A stretch of DNA of 64,000 nucleotides from Sphingomonas lycopersici (GCF_026130605.1 NZ_JANFAU010000001.1:620001-684000), one strand, 5' to 3'; shown: positions 7,785 through 17,156, counted from the first letter of the stretch. Program-made: numbers and translations. Notes: generated from the letters alone by a model not told the origin.

Positions 7785-8852
7785 ATGAAAAAACCGCGCG
7801 CCACACGACGCCAGCACAACACCCCGACGATCAGCGACGTCGCCGCGCGTGCCGGCGTCTCGCCGATGACCGTCTCGCGGGTGATCAACGCCAAGGAAAG
7901 CGTGCGGGAGCGGACGCGCGAACGCGTCGAGGCGGCCATCGCGGCGCTGAACTATGCCCCCAACGCCGCCGCACGCGCGCTGGCTGGGGGCGACGATATC
8001 CGCATCGGGCTGCTCCATTCCAACCCGAGCTTCGCCTATCTGAGCGCGCTGCTGGTCGGCGCGCTCGATCAGGCCAGCCGCAGCAACGTGCAGCTGATGG
8101 TCGAGAAATGCGACGATGCCGACGATTATCGCGCGGTGATCGATCATCTCCTCGCGGGGCGGGTGGACGGCGTGCTGCTGCCCGCGCCGCTCAGCGACGC
8201 TGCCGGCATCCTGGAGGCGATCCGCGACGCGGAACTGCCCGTCGTCGCGATGGCAACCGAACATGCACCCGAATGGGCGCTATCGATCTGCATCGACGAC
8301 AAACGCGCGGCCTACGAAATGACGCGGCATATCGGCGCGCTCGGCCATCGCCGGATCGGCTTCATCAAGGGCGATCCGAACCAGGCGGCGAGCGGCACGC
8401 GGCTCGCGGGTTACCGCCGCGCGCTCAAGGATATGGGATTGCCCTATGATCCCAAGCTCGTCGTGAACGGCCTGTTCAGCTATCGCTCGGGGCTCGATGC
8501 GGCCGATGTGCTGCTCGGGCTGGCCGACCCGCCGACGGCGATCTTTGCCTCCAACGATGACATGGCCGCCGCGTCGGTGGCGATCGCGCATCGCCGCGGG
8601 CTCGAGGTGCCGCGCGACCTTACGGTGTGCGGGTTCGACGATACCGCGCTCGCCACGACGATCTGGCCCGAACTGACGACGATCCGTCAGCCGGTGCTCG
8701 ACATGGCACGGATCGCGCTCGAACGGCTGGTGCAGGTCATTCGCCTGCAGCGGGCGGGGCGCGCCGACGAGATCGGGCAATCCCATATCCGCGCGGAACA
8801 TGCGCTGATCCGCCGGCAATCCGACGCTGCGCCGCCGGCTGCGGACGCATAG
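7785..8852 (+). CDS. LacI-family transcriptional regulator, XylR-type candidate
   Basis: This is 355 residues. The helix-turn-helix TISDVAARAGVSPMTVSRVIN is at about residues 15-35 (quoted in part; key residues are the AGVS-TVSRV core). A hinge helix (NAAARAL) and a periplasmic-binding-protein-like effector domain with GHRRIGFI and FASNDDMAA segments follow. It is encoded next to the Weimberg xylose genes, and 14-bp palindromes matching the LacI operator type (TGNTAGCGCTANCA) occur upstream of the xyl operon, the isomerase/kinase operon and the TonB receptor. In Caulobacter a LacI-type XylR binds operators of this form and is released by xylose; assigning that role here is inference from context. 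Confidence 0.92.
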   Translation: MKKPRATRRQHNTPTISDVAARAGVSPMTVSRVINAKESVRERTRERVEAAIAALNYAPNAAARALAGGDDIRIGLLHSNPSFAYLSALLVGALDQASRSNVQLMVEKCDDADDYRAVIDHLLAGRVDGVLLPAPLSDAAGILEAIRDAELPVVAMATEHAPEWALSICIDDKRAAYEMTRHIGALGHRRIGFIKGDPNQAASGTRLAGYRRALKDMGLPYDPKLVVNGLFSYRSGLDAADVLLGLADPPTAIFASNDDMAAASVAIAHRRGLEVPRDLTVCGFDDTALATTIWPELTTIRQPVLDMARIALERLVQVIRLQRAGRADEIGQSHIRAEHALIRRQSDAAPPAADA

Positions 8853-8861
8853 GGCCGGGAT

Positions 8862-8998
8862 TATTCCTCCCCCGGAGGGGGAGGGGGACCGTTGCGCAGC
8901 AACGGTGGAGGGGTAGCCGGCGCAGGCGGTATCGTCTGAGGCTAATACCCCTCCACCAGCCTTCGGCTGGTCCCCCTCCCCCTTCCAGGGGAGGAATA
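8862..8998. repeat. Composite inverted-repeat intergenic element between convergent genes
   Basis: The outer arms TATTCCTCCCC (8862-8872) and GGGGAGGAATA (8988-8998) are exact reverse complements. Inside are further complementary blocks (GGTGGAGGGGTA against TACCCCTCCACC) and small hairpins (GTTGCGCAGCAAC; CAGCCTTCGGCTG). It fills the whole gap between lacI and the sugar porter gene, which converge, so it can act as a bidirectional terminator. Similar CCTCC-rich palindromes are common between genes in sphingomonad genomes (from memory), so it is probably a dispersed repeat. Confidence 0.75.
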
Positions 8999-9009
8999 GC
9001 GAACCGCTC

Positions 9010-10431
9010 TCAGCCCTCCATGTCCTCCAGCTCGCGTCCGCGCGTCTCGCTGACCATGCGGCGCACGAAGAAGAAGGAGATCGCCGCGCACAGCGCATAG
9101 CCGGTATAGGTGATCGCCAGCCCCGGCGAGACCGCCAGCGCGGGAAAGCTCACGGAGATCGCGGCATTGGCGATCCACTGTGCGAAGCCCGACACCGCCA
9201 GCCCCGAGCCGCGGATCTGATTGGGGAACATCTCGCCCAGCATGACCCACATGATCGGCCCCCAGCTGAGGTTGAAGAAGATCACATAGAGGTTCGCCGC
9301 GATAAGCGCGACAAGGCCGTTGTGGCCGGGCAGCGTGACCGCATTGCCCGCGCCGGTGACGGCGGTCGAAAAGGCGAAGGCAACCGTGGCAAGGGTAACG
9401 GCCATACCGGCCGATCCGATCAGCAACAGCGGCTTGCGCCCGATCCGGTCGACCAGCGCGATCGTCGCAAGGCACGCGCCGATCGACAGCACACCCGACA
9501 GGATATTGGTCTGCAGCGCATAATCCTCCGAGAAGCCGACCGCTTCCCACAATGTCGCGCCGTAATAGAAGACGACGTTGATGCCGACGAACTGCTGGAA
9601 CACCGCCAGTCCGATGCCGGTCCACAGGATCGGGCGGATCCGGCCGGTGCGCTTGTCGATGAGATCGGAAAGCTTGGGCTTGTGGTGATCGGCGGCAAGG
9701 CTCGCCTCGATCTCCGCCACCTTGCGATCGGCCTCCGCGGCGCCGAAAAGCCGCGTGAGAACCGCCCGGGCCTGGTCCTTATGGCCTTTCACGACAAGGT
9801 AGCGCGGGCTTTCCGGGATGATGAGCAGTGCCAGGAAATAGATCGCGGCCGGGATCGATTGCAGCCAGAACATCCAGCGCCACGCCGGATAGTCGAGCCA
9901 CAAGGACGCGGTCGATCCTCCAGCGTAGCGCGCCAGCACGAAATTGGCGACGAACGCCCCGGTGAGGCCGGTGATGATCATCACCTGCTGGACGCTCGAC
10001 AGCCGCCCGCGGATCGCCGCCGGGGTCACTTCCGAGATATAGACCGGCGAAATCACGCTCGCCGCGCCGACGCCGAGACCGCCGATGATGCGGGCGATGA
10101 TGAAGATCGCCGAGCTGCTTGCCGCGCCGGCGAGGAGCGCGCTGACGAGGAACAGCGCCGCCGCGATCAGCATCACGCTGCGCCGGCCGATCAGATCGGC
10201 GAGCCGCCCGGCGCCGAACGCGCCGAGCGAGGACCCGACGAGGATCGCGCCGACGTTGATGCCGATCCCGAGCTTGCCGAGATCGAACGCCGCCTCGAGA
10301 CCTTTCTGGGTGCCGTTGATGACGCCGGAATCATATCCGAACATGAAGCCGCCGATCGTCGCCACGGCGACGATCGCGGTGATGAAACCGAGGTTGACCC
10401 GCATCAGGCCGGATTCTGCCGCCGTCGCCAT
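9010..10431 (-). CDS. MFS sugar porter (xylose/arabinose:proton symporter type)
   Basis: This 473-residue, 12-helix inner-membrane sugar:H+ symporter belongs to the SP family. Diagnostic motifs are the GRLADLIGRR loop, PESPRYLV after helix 6, DRIGRKPLL in the second half, and a C-terminal ETRGREL. These match the XylE/AraE/GlcP group. A good ribosome site (AAAAGGAG) precedes ATG 10431. It is the last gene of the xylX-xylB-xylC operon, 27 bases after xylC, so D-xylose is the likely substrate. Confidence 0.92.
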   Translation of the reverse strand: MATAAESGLMRVNLGFITAIVAVATIGGFMFGYDSGVINGTQKGLEAAFDLGKLGIGINVGAILVGSSLGAFGAGRLADLIGRRSVMLIAAALFLVSALLAGAASSSAIFIIARIIGGLGVGAASVISPVYISEVTPAAIRGRLSSVQQVMIITGLTGAFVANFVLARYAGGSTASLWLDYPAWRWMFWLQSIPAAIYFLALLIIPESPRYLVVKGHKDQARAVLTRLFGAAEADRKVAEIEASLAADHHKPKLSDLIDKRTGRIRPILWTGIGLAVFQQFVGINVVFYYGATLWEAVGFSEDYALQTNILSGVLSIGACLATIALVDRIGRKPLLLIGSAGMAVTLATVAFAFSTAVTGAGNAVTLPGHNGLVALIAANLYVIFFNLSWGPIMWVMLGEMFPNQIRGSGLAVSGFAQWIANAAISVSFPALAVSPGLAITYTGYALCAAISFFFVRRMVSETRGRELEDMEG

Positions 10432-10458
10432 TCTTCTCTCCTTTTCTCGTTGTTATCG

Positions 10459-11316
10459 TTATATTTTCGCTTCGTGGACCGCGAGTCCGGCGACGCCGGG
10501 GTCGAACGCGAAGACATTACCCGCCAGCGGCTGCGCGGCAAGCGCCGCGGCGTCGAGCCCCTTGCGCGCGGTCGTGGCGTAGGCGATGTCGAGATCGGGG
10601 CCGCCAAAGGCGATCTTGGTGACATTGGCGACCGGGAAGTCGATCGTCCGCATCAGCGCGCCCGCCGGATCGTAACGTCGCACACCCCAGCCCCCGAACA
10701 GCGACACCCACAGACATCCCTCGGCATCGATCACCGAACCGTCGGGGTGGCCGGCGCCGTCCTCGATCGCGATATGGCGTTCCGGCGTGCCGAGCGAGCT
10801 GTCGTCGTGGATCGGGACGCGCCAGATCACCTTTCCCAATGTGTCGGTGTGGTAGAGGATGCGCGCGTCGGCGCTCACCGCCGGGCCGTTGGTGATCGCC
10901 ACCGTGGGCAGCCCGCTATGGGTGATCATCCCGCCGACACAGCAATAGAGCGCGCCGGTCAGCTCGCTTTCGTCGTCATCCATGCTGCCGAACCAGATGC
11001 GCCCGTGGCGATCGGTCGTCGCGTCGTTGAGGCGATTGCCGGGATAATGGGGCTCCGGATCGGCAAGCGGCGCAAAGGCACCCGATGCTGGGTCGAAACG
11101 ATGCAACCCGTTCTTCAGGCCGGCGATCATCCCGCCGCCTTGCACCGGCAGGACCCAGCCGACCTGATCGGGCGCATCCCATGCCTTCGCCGCGCCGGTC
11201 GCGGGATCGAAGCGATGGACGCGTTGGCGCTTGATGTCGACGAACCACAAGGTGCCGCGCGCCCAGAGCGGCCCTTCGCCGAGGATCGCGCCGATCGGGA
11301 GGACGGAGTCGACCAT
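10459..11316 (-). CDS. xylC: SMP-30/gluconolactonase family sugar lactonase, probable xylonolactonase
   Basis: This is about 285 residues of a six-bladed beta-propeller lactonase. Metal ligands of the SMP-30 family are seen in LGEGPLW (Glu), the GNRLNDATTDRHGRIWFGSM block (Asn, Asp) and HPDGSVIDAEG (Asp). It would hydrolyse D-xylono-lactone to D-xylonate in the cytoplasm. ATG 11316 overlaps the xylose dehydrogenase TAA as TAATG; an ATG nine bases upstream is also possible. Its place between the dehydrogenase and the porter argues for the Weimberg role. L-arabinonolactonase activity is a close alternative in this family. Confidence 0.88.
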   Translation of the reverse strand: MVDSVLPIGAILGEGPLWARGTLWFVDIKRQRVHRFDPATGAAKAWDAPDQVGWVLPVQGGGMIAGLKNGLHRFDPASGAFAPLADPEPHYPGNRLNDATTDRHGRIWFGSMDDDESELTGALYCCVGGMITHSGLPTVAITNGPAVSADARILYHTDTLGKVIWRVPIHDDSSLGTPERHIAIEDGAGHPDGSVIDAEGCLWVSLFGGWGVRRYDPAGALMRTIDFPVANVTKIAFGGPDLDIAYATTARKGLDAAALAAQPLAGNVFAFDPGVAGLAVHEAKI

Positions 11317-12074
11317 TATCGCCATCCCGCATCGACGAAATATTCATGGCCGGTGCACATGCGCGCGTCATCGGATGCGAGGAACAGCGCGAGCGCCGCG
11401 ACATCGACCGGCTGGATCCGCCCGGCGAGGCATTGCGCCGCGACGATTTCGGCCTCGTCCTCGGGCGTGTACCAGCGCTGCTGGCGCGGCGTCTGCACGT
11501 TGCCGGGCACGATCGTGGTGACGCGGATATTGTCGCCGCCCAGTTCGCGGGCCAGTCCGCGGGTCAACCCCTCGATCGCGGCCTTGGCCGTCTGATAGAG
11601 AACCAGCCCCTTCAAGCCCAGATGCCAGCTGATCGAGCCGAAGTTGATGATCGCGCCGCCGCCGGCCGCGCGCATCCCCGGAACGACCGCCTGGGCGGTG
11701 AAGAACAGATGGCGCAGGTTGGTCGCCATCCGCTCGTCCCAGAAGGCGGGGGTCACCTCGTCGATACTGTGCCGGTCGTCGCTCGCGGCATTGTTGATCA
11801 GCACGTCTATCCCGCCAAGATCGTCGGCGATGGCGCCGATCGTCGCGCCCAGCGCGTCGAGATCGCGCAGGTCGCAGCGGAAGAAGCGGGCCGAAGCGAC
11901 GCGTGCCGCCAGCGCATCGCCGGCATCCGCGTCGAGATCGACGAAGGCGACACGCGCGCCCTGCGCGGCGAAGCTTTCCACCAGCGCGGCGCCGATCCCG
12001 GTTGCGCCGCCCGTGATGAGGACGCGCTTGCGCGCCAGGCTCGGATAATGCGCGCGGTCCATCGCGCCGGTCAC
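11316..12074 (-). CDS. xylB: D-xylose 1-dehydrogenase, short-chain dehydrogenase/reductase
   Basis: This 252-residue SDR oxidises D-xylose to D-xylono-1,4-lactone with NAD+. The cofactor motif is TGGATGIGAA; the catalytic Ser is in NFGSISWHLGL and the Tyr-Lys pair in YQTAKA; a DDRH segment follows the NNA motif. From memory the alignment with Caulobacter XylB is very close (YPSL start, FGSISWHLGL, VPGNV, RWYTPE, CTGHEY end). The symbol follows Caulobacter usage and must not be confused with the xylulokinase xylB at 18507. The start is GTG 12074, overlapping the xylX TGA; ATG 12062 is the alternative. Confidence 0.93.
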   Translation of the reverse strand: MTGAMDRAHYPSLARKRVLITGGATGIGAALVESFAAQGARVAFVDLDADAGDALAARVASARFFRCDLRDLDALGATIGAIADDLGGIDVLINNAASDDRHSIDEVTPAFWDERMATNLRHLFFTAQAVVPGMRAAGGGAIINFGSISWHLGLKGLVLYQTAKAAIEGLTRGLARELGGDNIRVTTIVPGNVQTPRQQRWYTPEDEAEIVAAQCLAGRIQPVDVAALALFLASDDARMCTGHEYFVDAGWR

Positions 12075-13204
12075 GCGCCCGGCTCCAGCAGTCCGCGACG
12101 GGCAAGATTGGTCATGAGCGCGCCGATCCCCATCCGCCAGGCGGGCGCTTCGCGCGACGTGACGACGCGATTGACGAGCCGCCCGAGCTGGGTGCTTTCG
12201 ATCGCGACATGGTCACCCACCTTGTGGGTGAAGCCGCGGCCCGGATCGTCGCGATCCTGGATCGGCGCGAAAAGCGTGCCGAGGAACAAGGCGAAGCCAT
12301 CGGGATAATGATGCTCGCTCAACGTCTGGCGCACCAGTTCCAGCGGATCGCGGCTGATTTCGGTCATGTTGCTCGCGCCGTCGAGCACATAGCTGTCCTC
12401 GCCCTCGATCCGCAGCCGCACCTCCGCGCTGCGAACATGGTCGAGCGTGAAGCCCTGGTCGAACAGCCGCACCATCGGCCCCAATGCGCAGGAGGCATTA
12501 TTGTCCTTCGCCTTGCCGAGCAGCAGCGCCGAACGCCCCTCGAAATCCCTGAGATTGACGTCATTGCCGAGCGTCGCGCCGATCGCCTCGCCGCGGCTGT
12601 CGACGATCAGCACGATTTCGGGTTCGGGATTGTTCCAGCCCGAGTCCGATCGGATGCCGATCTCGGCGTCGGGGCCGACCGCGGAAAGCACGGGCGCCTT
12701 GGTGAAAACCTCGGCATCGGGGCCGATCGCAACCTCCAGATATTGCGACCAGAGCCCGTCCTCGATCAGCGCCTGCTTCAACGCGTCCGCTTCCTTCGAG
12801 CCCGGCACGACCGCCCGGATCGAGCCGCCGACGCGCGTTTCGAGCCGCGCGCGGATCGCCGCGGCGGCGGACCAGTCGCCGCGCGCGCGCTCCTCGATGA
12901 CACGCTCGATCGCCGAGACGGCGAACGTGACCCCGCATGCCTTGACGCATTGCAGGTCGATCGGGGCGAGAAGCGACGCCATCGCGCCGTCGAACGCGCC
13001 GAGCGAGATGCCGCCGTCACCGTCGAGCCGGCCCGATTCGATCAGGGCCGAGACGGTGGGGGCGACGCGCGACATATCGAGCAATTCGCCGTGGCGCACG
13101 AGGACGGGGGTTGGCCCTTCGGCATGATCGAGCCGGCCGAGAAAACTTCCGTCACGCCAGTCGCGCGGGAGCGCTGATCCGGGTGCGCCATTGGGACTCA
13201 GCAT
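12071..13204 (-). CDS. xylX: 2-keto-3-deoxy-D-xylonate dehydratase, fumarylacetoacetate hydrolase family
   Basis: This is about 377 residues of the FAH family. It would convert 2-keto-3-deoxy-D-xylonate to alpha-ketoglutarate semialdehyde. The metal-site acids are in NNPEPEIVLIV (ExE) and in GNDVNLRDFEGRSALLLGKA, which is shared with Caulobacter XylX and arabinonate-pathway homologues. It is the first gene of the operon. ATG 13204 is preferred over ATG 13222: GGAG sits five bases before it, and the operator ends only eight bases before 13222. Xylonate dehydratase (xylD) and the semialdehyde dehydrogenase (xylA of the Weimberg set) are not found in this operon or elsewhere in the window, apart from the partial aldehyde dehydrogenase at the left edge. 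Confidence 0.9.
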   Translation of the reverse strand: MLSPNGAPGSALPRDWRDGSFLGRLDHAEGPTPVLVRHGELLDMSRVAPTVSALIESGRLDGDGGISLGAFDGAMASLLAPIDLQCVKACGVTFAVSAIERVIEERARGDWSAAAAIRARLETRVGGSIRAVVPGSKEADALKQALIEDGLWSQYLEVAIGPDAEVFTKAPVLSAVGPDAEIGIRSDSGWNNPEPEIVLIVDSRGEAIGATLGNDVNLRDFEGRSALLLGKAKDNNASCALGPMVRLFDQGFTLDHVRSAEVRLRIEGEDSYVLDGASNMTEISRDPLELVRQTLSEHHYPDGFALFLGTLFAPIQDRDDPGRGFTHKVGDHVAIESTQLGRLVNRVVTSREAPAWRMGIGALMTNLARRGLLEPGA

Positions 13205-13229
13205 TTCCTCTCCACTCGACATGCGAATT

Positions 13230-13243
13230 TGATAGCGCTAACA
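13230..13243. promoter_or_regulatory. LacI/XylR-type operator TGATAGCGCTAACA
   Basis: This 14-base near-palindrome fits TGNTAGCGCTANCA, the form described for the Caulobacter xylose repressor. It lies between xylX (minus, start 13204) and the GDSL esterase (plus, start 13355), so it can control both directions. Confidence 0.82.
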
Positions 13244-13267
13244 GCATCTCGACCACGGCAATGTCAA
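13238..13267 (-). promoter_or_regulatory. Candidate xylX promoter overlapping the operator
   Basis: On the minus strand a perfect TTGACA (-35) lies at 13267-13262. After 18 bases comes a weak -10, TGTTAG, which falls inside the operator. Repressor bound at 13230-13243 would therefore block RNA polymerase. The -10 match is poor, so this is a suggestion. Confidence 0.5.
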
Positions 13268-13354
13268 GAGCATGCCATCGGTCGGAAAGCGGAGACTCGG
13301 ATCGCGCCGGAAAATAGCGCGGCACACCGATCGGAGCGAGAGGAGAGGGGAAGA

Positions 13355-14581
13355 ATGATCCGACCGCGCATGGCTGTGGCCGCGCTTCTCATGCTGGCGA
13401 CCGCCGCCGCGTCGCCCCCGCCGACCAAATGGGTCGGCAGCTGGGCATCGTCGCAGCAAACGCCCGAAGCGCAGAACACGCTGCCGGCAGACGATCTGAC
13501 CGACACGACGCTGCGTCAGGTGGTGCGGCTTTCGCTCGGCGGCGGCCGGGTGCGCATTCTCGTCAGCAATGCGTTCGGGGCCGAGCCGCTGCGGATCGAC
13601 AGGGTGCATATCGCACGGGCGATCGCGGCGGACAGCGCGCGCATCGATCCGCTGAGCGACCGTGCGGTCACCTTCGACGGCATGTCCGGGGTGACGGTGC
13701 CGGCGGGCGCGAGCTATTGGTCCGATCCGGTCGCCTTCGACGCTGCCCCGCTCAGCGTGGCGGCGATGACGATGTATTTGCCACAGGCGCCGAGCGGCCA
13801 GACCAGCCATCCCGCGTCGCGCGCGACGAGCTATCTCGTCCACGGCGATCGCGTCGCCGACGCCGATCTGCGCGATGCGAAAACCGTCGAACATTGGTTC
13901 CAGCTCGCGGGGGTCTCGGTCGAGGCAGCCGGCGATGCCCGCGCGGTCGTCACCTTCGGCGATTCGATCACCGACGGGCATGGCGCGACGACCAACGGCA
14001 ACGATCGCTGGCCGGACCGGCTGGCGGCGCGGCTGCAGGCCGATCCGGCGACCCGCGCGGTCGCGGTGCTCAACCACGGGATCGGCGGCAACCGGCTGCT
14101 CAACATCGGTCTCGGTCCCAGCGCCCTCGCCCGCCTCGACCGCGACATATTGGCGCAACCCGGGGTGAAATATCTGATCCTGCTCGAAGGGATCAACGAC
14201 ATCGGCACATTGACGCGCGACGCACCGGCGACATCGGCGCAGCATGACGCGCTCGTCGCCCGGATGATCGGCGCCTATCGCCAGATCGTCACCCGTGCGC
14301 GCGCCGCCGGCATCCGCGCCTATGGCGCGACCATCCTGCCGGACGGCGCATCGGGTTATTATCATCCGGACGACCTGAGCGAAGCGGATCGGCAAGCCGT
14401 GAACCGCTGGATCCGTGCGCCGGGGAATTTCGATGCGGTGATCGATTTCGACGCGGTGATGCGCGATCCGGCCGATCCGCGCCGGATGCGGGCGGATTAC
14501 GACTCGGGCGACGGGCTGCATCCCTCGCCCGCCGGATATCGCGCGATGGCGGATGCTATACCGTTGGAGCTGTTCAAATGA
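13355..14581 (+). CDS. Secreted SGNH/GDSL hydrolase, probable carbohydrate esterase
   Basis: This is about 408 residues with a signal peptide. It is an esterase of the SGNH fold. The nucleophile is Ser204 in the FGDSITDG motif; Gly and Asn blocks occur in GIGGNRLL and EGINDIG; the catalytic Asp/His pair is in GDGLHPSPAGY near the C-terminus. Homologues often remove acetyl groups from plant polysaccharides. A strong ribosome site (AGGAGAGGGG) precedes ATG 13355; the in-frame extension to 13229 is not needed. It starts a plus-strand operon with the polysaccharide deacetylase (ATGA overlap) and a GH43, divergent from the xylose operon across the LacI operator, so acetylxylan is the likely substrate. 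Confidence 0.87.
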   Translation: MIRPRMAVAALLMLATAAASPPPTKWVGSWASSQQTPEAQNTLPADDLTDTTLRQVVRLSLGGGRVRILVSNAFGAEPLRIDRVHIARAIAADSARIDPLSDRAVTFDGMSGVTVPAGASYWSDPVAFDAAPLSVAAMTMYLPQAPSGQTSHPASRATSYLVHGDRVADADLRDAKTVEHWFQLAGVSVEAAGDARAVVTFGDSITDGHGATTNGNDRWPDRLAARLQADPATRAVAVLNHGIGGNRLLNIGLGPSALARLDRDILAQPGVKYLILLEGINDIGTLTRDAPATSAQHDALVARMIGAYRQIVTRARAAGIRAYGATILPDGASGYYHPDDLSEADRQAVNRWIRAPGNFDAVIDFDAVMRDPADPRRMRADYDSGDGLHPSPAGYRAMADAIPLELFK

Positions 14582-15507
14582 GGCCTATCCTCGCGCTCGC
14601 CGCTGCATTTGCCGCCACGCCCGGCGGCGCATCCCCGGCGCCGTCGATCGCGATCACGATGGACGATCTGCCCGCGCTCTCGCCGTGGCCCGAAGGCACC
14701 GATCGTGTCGCGCTGGCGCGGCAGATCACCGAGGCGCTGGCCGCGGCGCATGTCGGGCCGGTCTATGGCTTCGTTAATCACGCGGTGGCGGAGCGTGATC
14801 CGGCCGTCGCGCCGTTTCTGGACATATGGCGCCGCGCAGGCCTGCCGGTCGCCAATCACGGTTGGAGCCACGCCGATCTGCACACGGTCGGCACGGCGGC
14901 CTTCATCGACGATATCGCGCGCAACGAATCGTATCTCGCGGCGGCGATGAAGGGCGAGGACTGGCGCTGGTTCCGCTATCCCTTCCTGCGCGAGGGCGTG
15001 GATGACGCACAGCGCCTCGCGGTGCGCGGCGAGCTTGCCCGGCGCGGTTACAAGATCGCCGCGGTGACGATGAGTTTTGAGGATTATTTGTGGAACCCGC
15101 CCTATGCCCGCTGCGTCGCGGCGGGAGACAAGGCGGCGGTAGCGGAACTGGAACGCAGCTATCTCGCCGCCGCGCGCGACGCCGTGCGCGCCTCGCGCAG
15201 CCAGGCGCGCGCGGTGTACGGGCGGGACATTCCCTATGTCCTGCTGATCCATGTCGGCGCGTTCACCACGCGGATGCTGCCGCGCCTGCTGGCGCAATAT
15301 CGACAGGAGGGGTTTCGCTTCCTCACCTTGCCGAAGGCGGAATCCGATCCGGCCTATGCCGCCGATCGCAATCCCGCTTTGCCGCCGGTGGATTCGCTGT
15401 CGCGCCGCGCCGCGGGGAAGGACGGCGTCTATCGCTCGCCGGATTACGGCCCGGCGCTCGCGGCGACATGCCAGACGCAAACGCACGCGGGGGAGCCGCT
15501 GAGATGA
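14578..15507 (+). CDS. Exported polysaccharide deacetylase-family protein (NodB homology)
   Basis: This 309-residue protein has a short signal peptide and a NodB-type domain. The metal/catalytic residues are visible as TMDD (Asp30) and the HxxxH of NHGWSHADLH (His98, His102). A RYPFLREG segment matches motif 3. It probably removes acetyl (or similar) groups from a sugar polymer. It overlaps the esterase upstream (ATGA at 14578) and the GH43 downstream (ATGA at 15504). Xylan de-acetylation, as in CE4 enzymes, fits the context; peptidoglycan or chitin activity cannot be excluded. Confidence 0.85.
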   Translation: MRPILALAAAFAATPGGASPAPSIAITMDDLPALSPWPEGTDRVALARQITEALAAAHVGPVYGFVNHAVAERDPAVAPFLDIWRRAGLPVANHGWSHADLHTVGTAAFIDDIARNESYLAAAMKGEDWRWFRYPFLREGVDDAQRLAVRGELARRGYKIAAVTMSFEDYLWNPPYARCVAAGDKAAVAELERSYLAAARDAVRASRSQARAVYGRDIPYVLLIHVGAFTTRMLPRLLAQYRQEGFRFLTLPKAESDPAYAADRNPALPPVDSLSRRAAGKDGVYRSPDYGPALAATCQTQTHAGEPLR

Positions 15508-17156
15508 AACCGGCATTGCTGATCGCGGTGCTTTTCGGCGCCGTCGGGGCGGGACCGGCCGCGGCGCAGGAGACCGCCGTCCCCGCGCGTTTTGCGTGGT
15601 TCGATTATCGCGGGGAGGATGGCGGCGCGCTGCCGGCGGGGCAATATCGCAACCCGATCCTTGCCGGCTATTATCCCGATCCCAGCATCGTGCGGGTCGG
15701 GCGTGATTATTATCTCGTCAATTCCACCTTCGCCTGGTTCCCGGGCATCCCCATATGGCACAGCCGCGATCTGGTGACCTGGCGGCAGATCGGCAATGCG
15801 ATCGACCGGCAGGACCAGCTCGATTTCGCGGGCATCACCATGTCGAGCGGGGTGTTCGCCCCGGCGATCAGCTATCATGCCGGGCGCTTCTATATCGCCA
15901 ATACCTGCGTGCGCTGCGGCGGCAATTTCGTCATCACCGCCACCGATCCTGCCGGTCCCTGGTCGCGCCCCGCGTGGCTGCCGAGCGTCGAGGGGATCGA
16001 TCCGTCGCTATTCTTCGACGACGACGGACGGGCGTGGCTGATCAACAATCGCGAACCGGCCGGCGGGTCCCGCTACGACGGGCATCGCGCGATCTGGATT
16101 GAGGAGTTCGATCCCAAGGCGCTGGCGGTCAAGGGGAATCCGAAGATGATCGTCGATGGCGGCGCCGATCCCGCCGCCAGGCCGATCTGGATCGAGGGGC
16201 CGCATCTCATCAAGAAAAACGGCGCTTATTATCTGATCGCAGCGGAGGGGGGGACGTCGGTCAACCATAGCCAGGTGGTGTTCCGCGCCGATCGGATCGA
16301 TGGGCCGTACACGCCCGCGCCCGCCGATGTGAACCCGATCCTCACACAGCGCGACCTTCCGCCCGGCCGCCCCGATCCGGTCTCTGCGGCCGGGCATGCC
16401 GATCTGGTGGAATTGCCGGACGGGCGCTGGCAGGCGGTATTCCTCGCGACGCGGCCCTATGCCGAGGATTATTACAATATCGGCCGCGAGACATGGCTGC
16501 TCCCTGCGACATGGGAGGGCGGCTGGCCGCGCATCCTGCCGCATGGCGCCACCGCGCCGCGCATCGTGACGCGGCCCTTGCCCGCCGCCGGCGAGGCGCC
16601 GCCGCAGACCGGCAGCTTTACCGTGCACGACGAGTTCGACGGATCGGCGCTGCCGCTCAACTGGATGACGATGCGCGGCGCGAAAGTGACCGTCGCGGGT
16701 GGCGAATTGCGCCTCTCGCCGGAAGATCTGCTGGGCGCGTCGGGCAAACCCGCCTTCGCGGCGCGTCGGCAACAGCATATCGTGGCGACGGCGGAGACGG
16801 AGCTGCTCGCGCCGCCTGCCCCGAATAGCAGCGCTGGCCTCGCCGCGCTTCAGAACGACGATTATTTCCTGACCATCGCCGCGGTGGCACGCGATGGCCG
16901 CCTGTTCATCCGCGCTGCGCGGCGCGCCGGCCCGAAGGAGCCCGAGGCGGGCGTGACGCTCGCGGAGCGGGCGATCGCCGCGACCGGCCCGATCCGTTTC
17001 CGGATCAGCGCGAGGGCAGGGCGCTATGACCTTGCTTATGCGCTAGACGGCCATTGGACGACGCTCGCCGGGGATGTCGACGGCACGAATCTCAGTACCG
17101 CGACAGCCGGCGGCTTCGTCGGGACGATGATCGGGCCTTTCGCCGAGCGGAATTGA
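15504..17156 (+). CDS. GH43 beta-xylosidase/alpha-L-arabinofuranosidase with C-terminal sandwich domain, exported
   Basis: This is about 550 residues. A signal peptide ends at AAAQ. The five-bladed propeller shows the base Asp in YYPDPSIV, the pKa-tuning Asp in EGIDPSLFF, and the acid Glu in WIEGPHLIKK. The C-terminal 200 residues, from HDEFDGSALP onward, look like the beta-xylosidase concanavalin-type (GH43 C2) domain. Its ATG overlaps the deacetylase stop; the frame is open back to 15090 but that part is a shadow. Beta-1,4-xylosidase activity is most likely, releasing xylose from oligosaccharides. Confidence 0.92.
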   Translation: MKPALLIAVLFGAVGAGPAAAQETAVPARFAWFDYRGEDGGALPAGQYRNPILAGYYPDPSIVRVGRDYYLVNSTFAWFPGIPIWHSRDLVTWRQIGNAIDRQDQLDFAGITMSSGVFAPAISYHAGRFYIANTCVRCGGNFVITATDPAGPWSRPAWLPSVEGIDPSLFFDDDGRAWLINNREPAGGSRYDGHRAIWIEEFDPKALAVKGNPKMIVDGGADPAARPIWIEGPHLIKKNGAYYLIAAEGGTSVNHSQVVFRADRIDGPYTPAPADVNPILTQRDLPPGRPDPVSAAGHADLVELPDGRWQAVFLATRPYAEDYYNIGRETWLLPATWEGGWPRILPHGATAPRIVTRPLPAAGEAPPQTGSFTVHDEFDGSALPLNWMTMRGAKVTVAGGELRLSPEDLLGASGKPAFAARRQQHIVATAETELLAPPAPNSSAGLAALQNDDYFLTIAAVARDGRLFIRAARRAGPKEPEAGVTLAERAIAATGPIRFRISARAGRYDLAYALDGHWTTLAGDVDGTNLSTATAGGFVGTMIGPFAERN

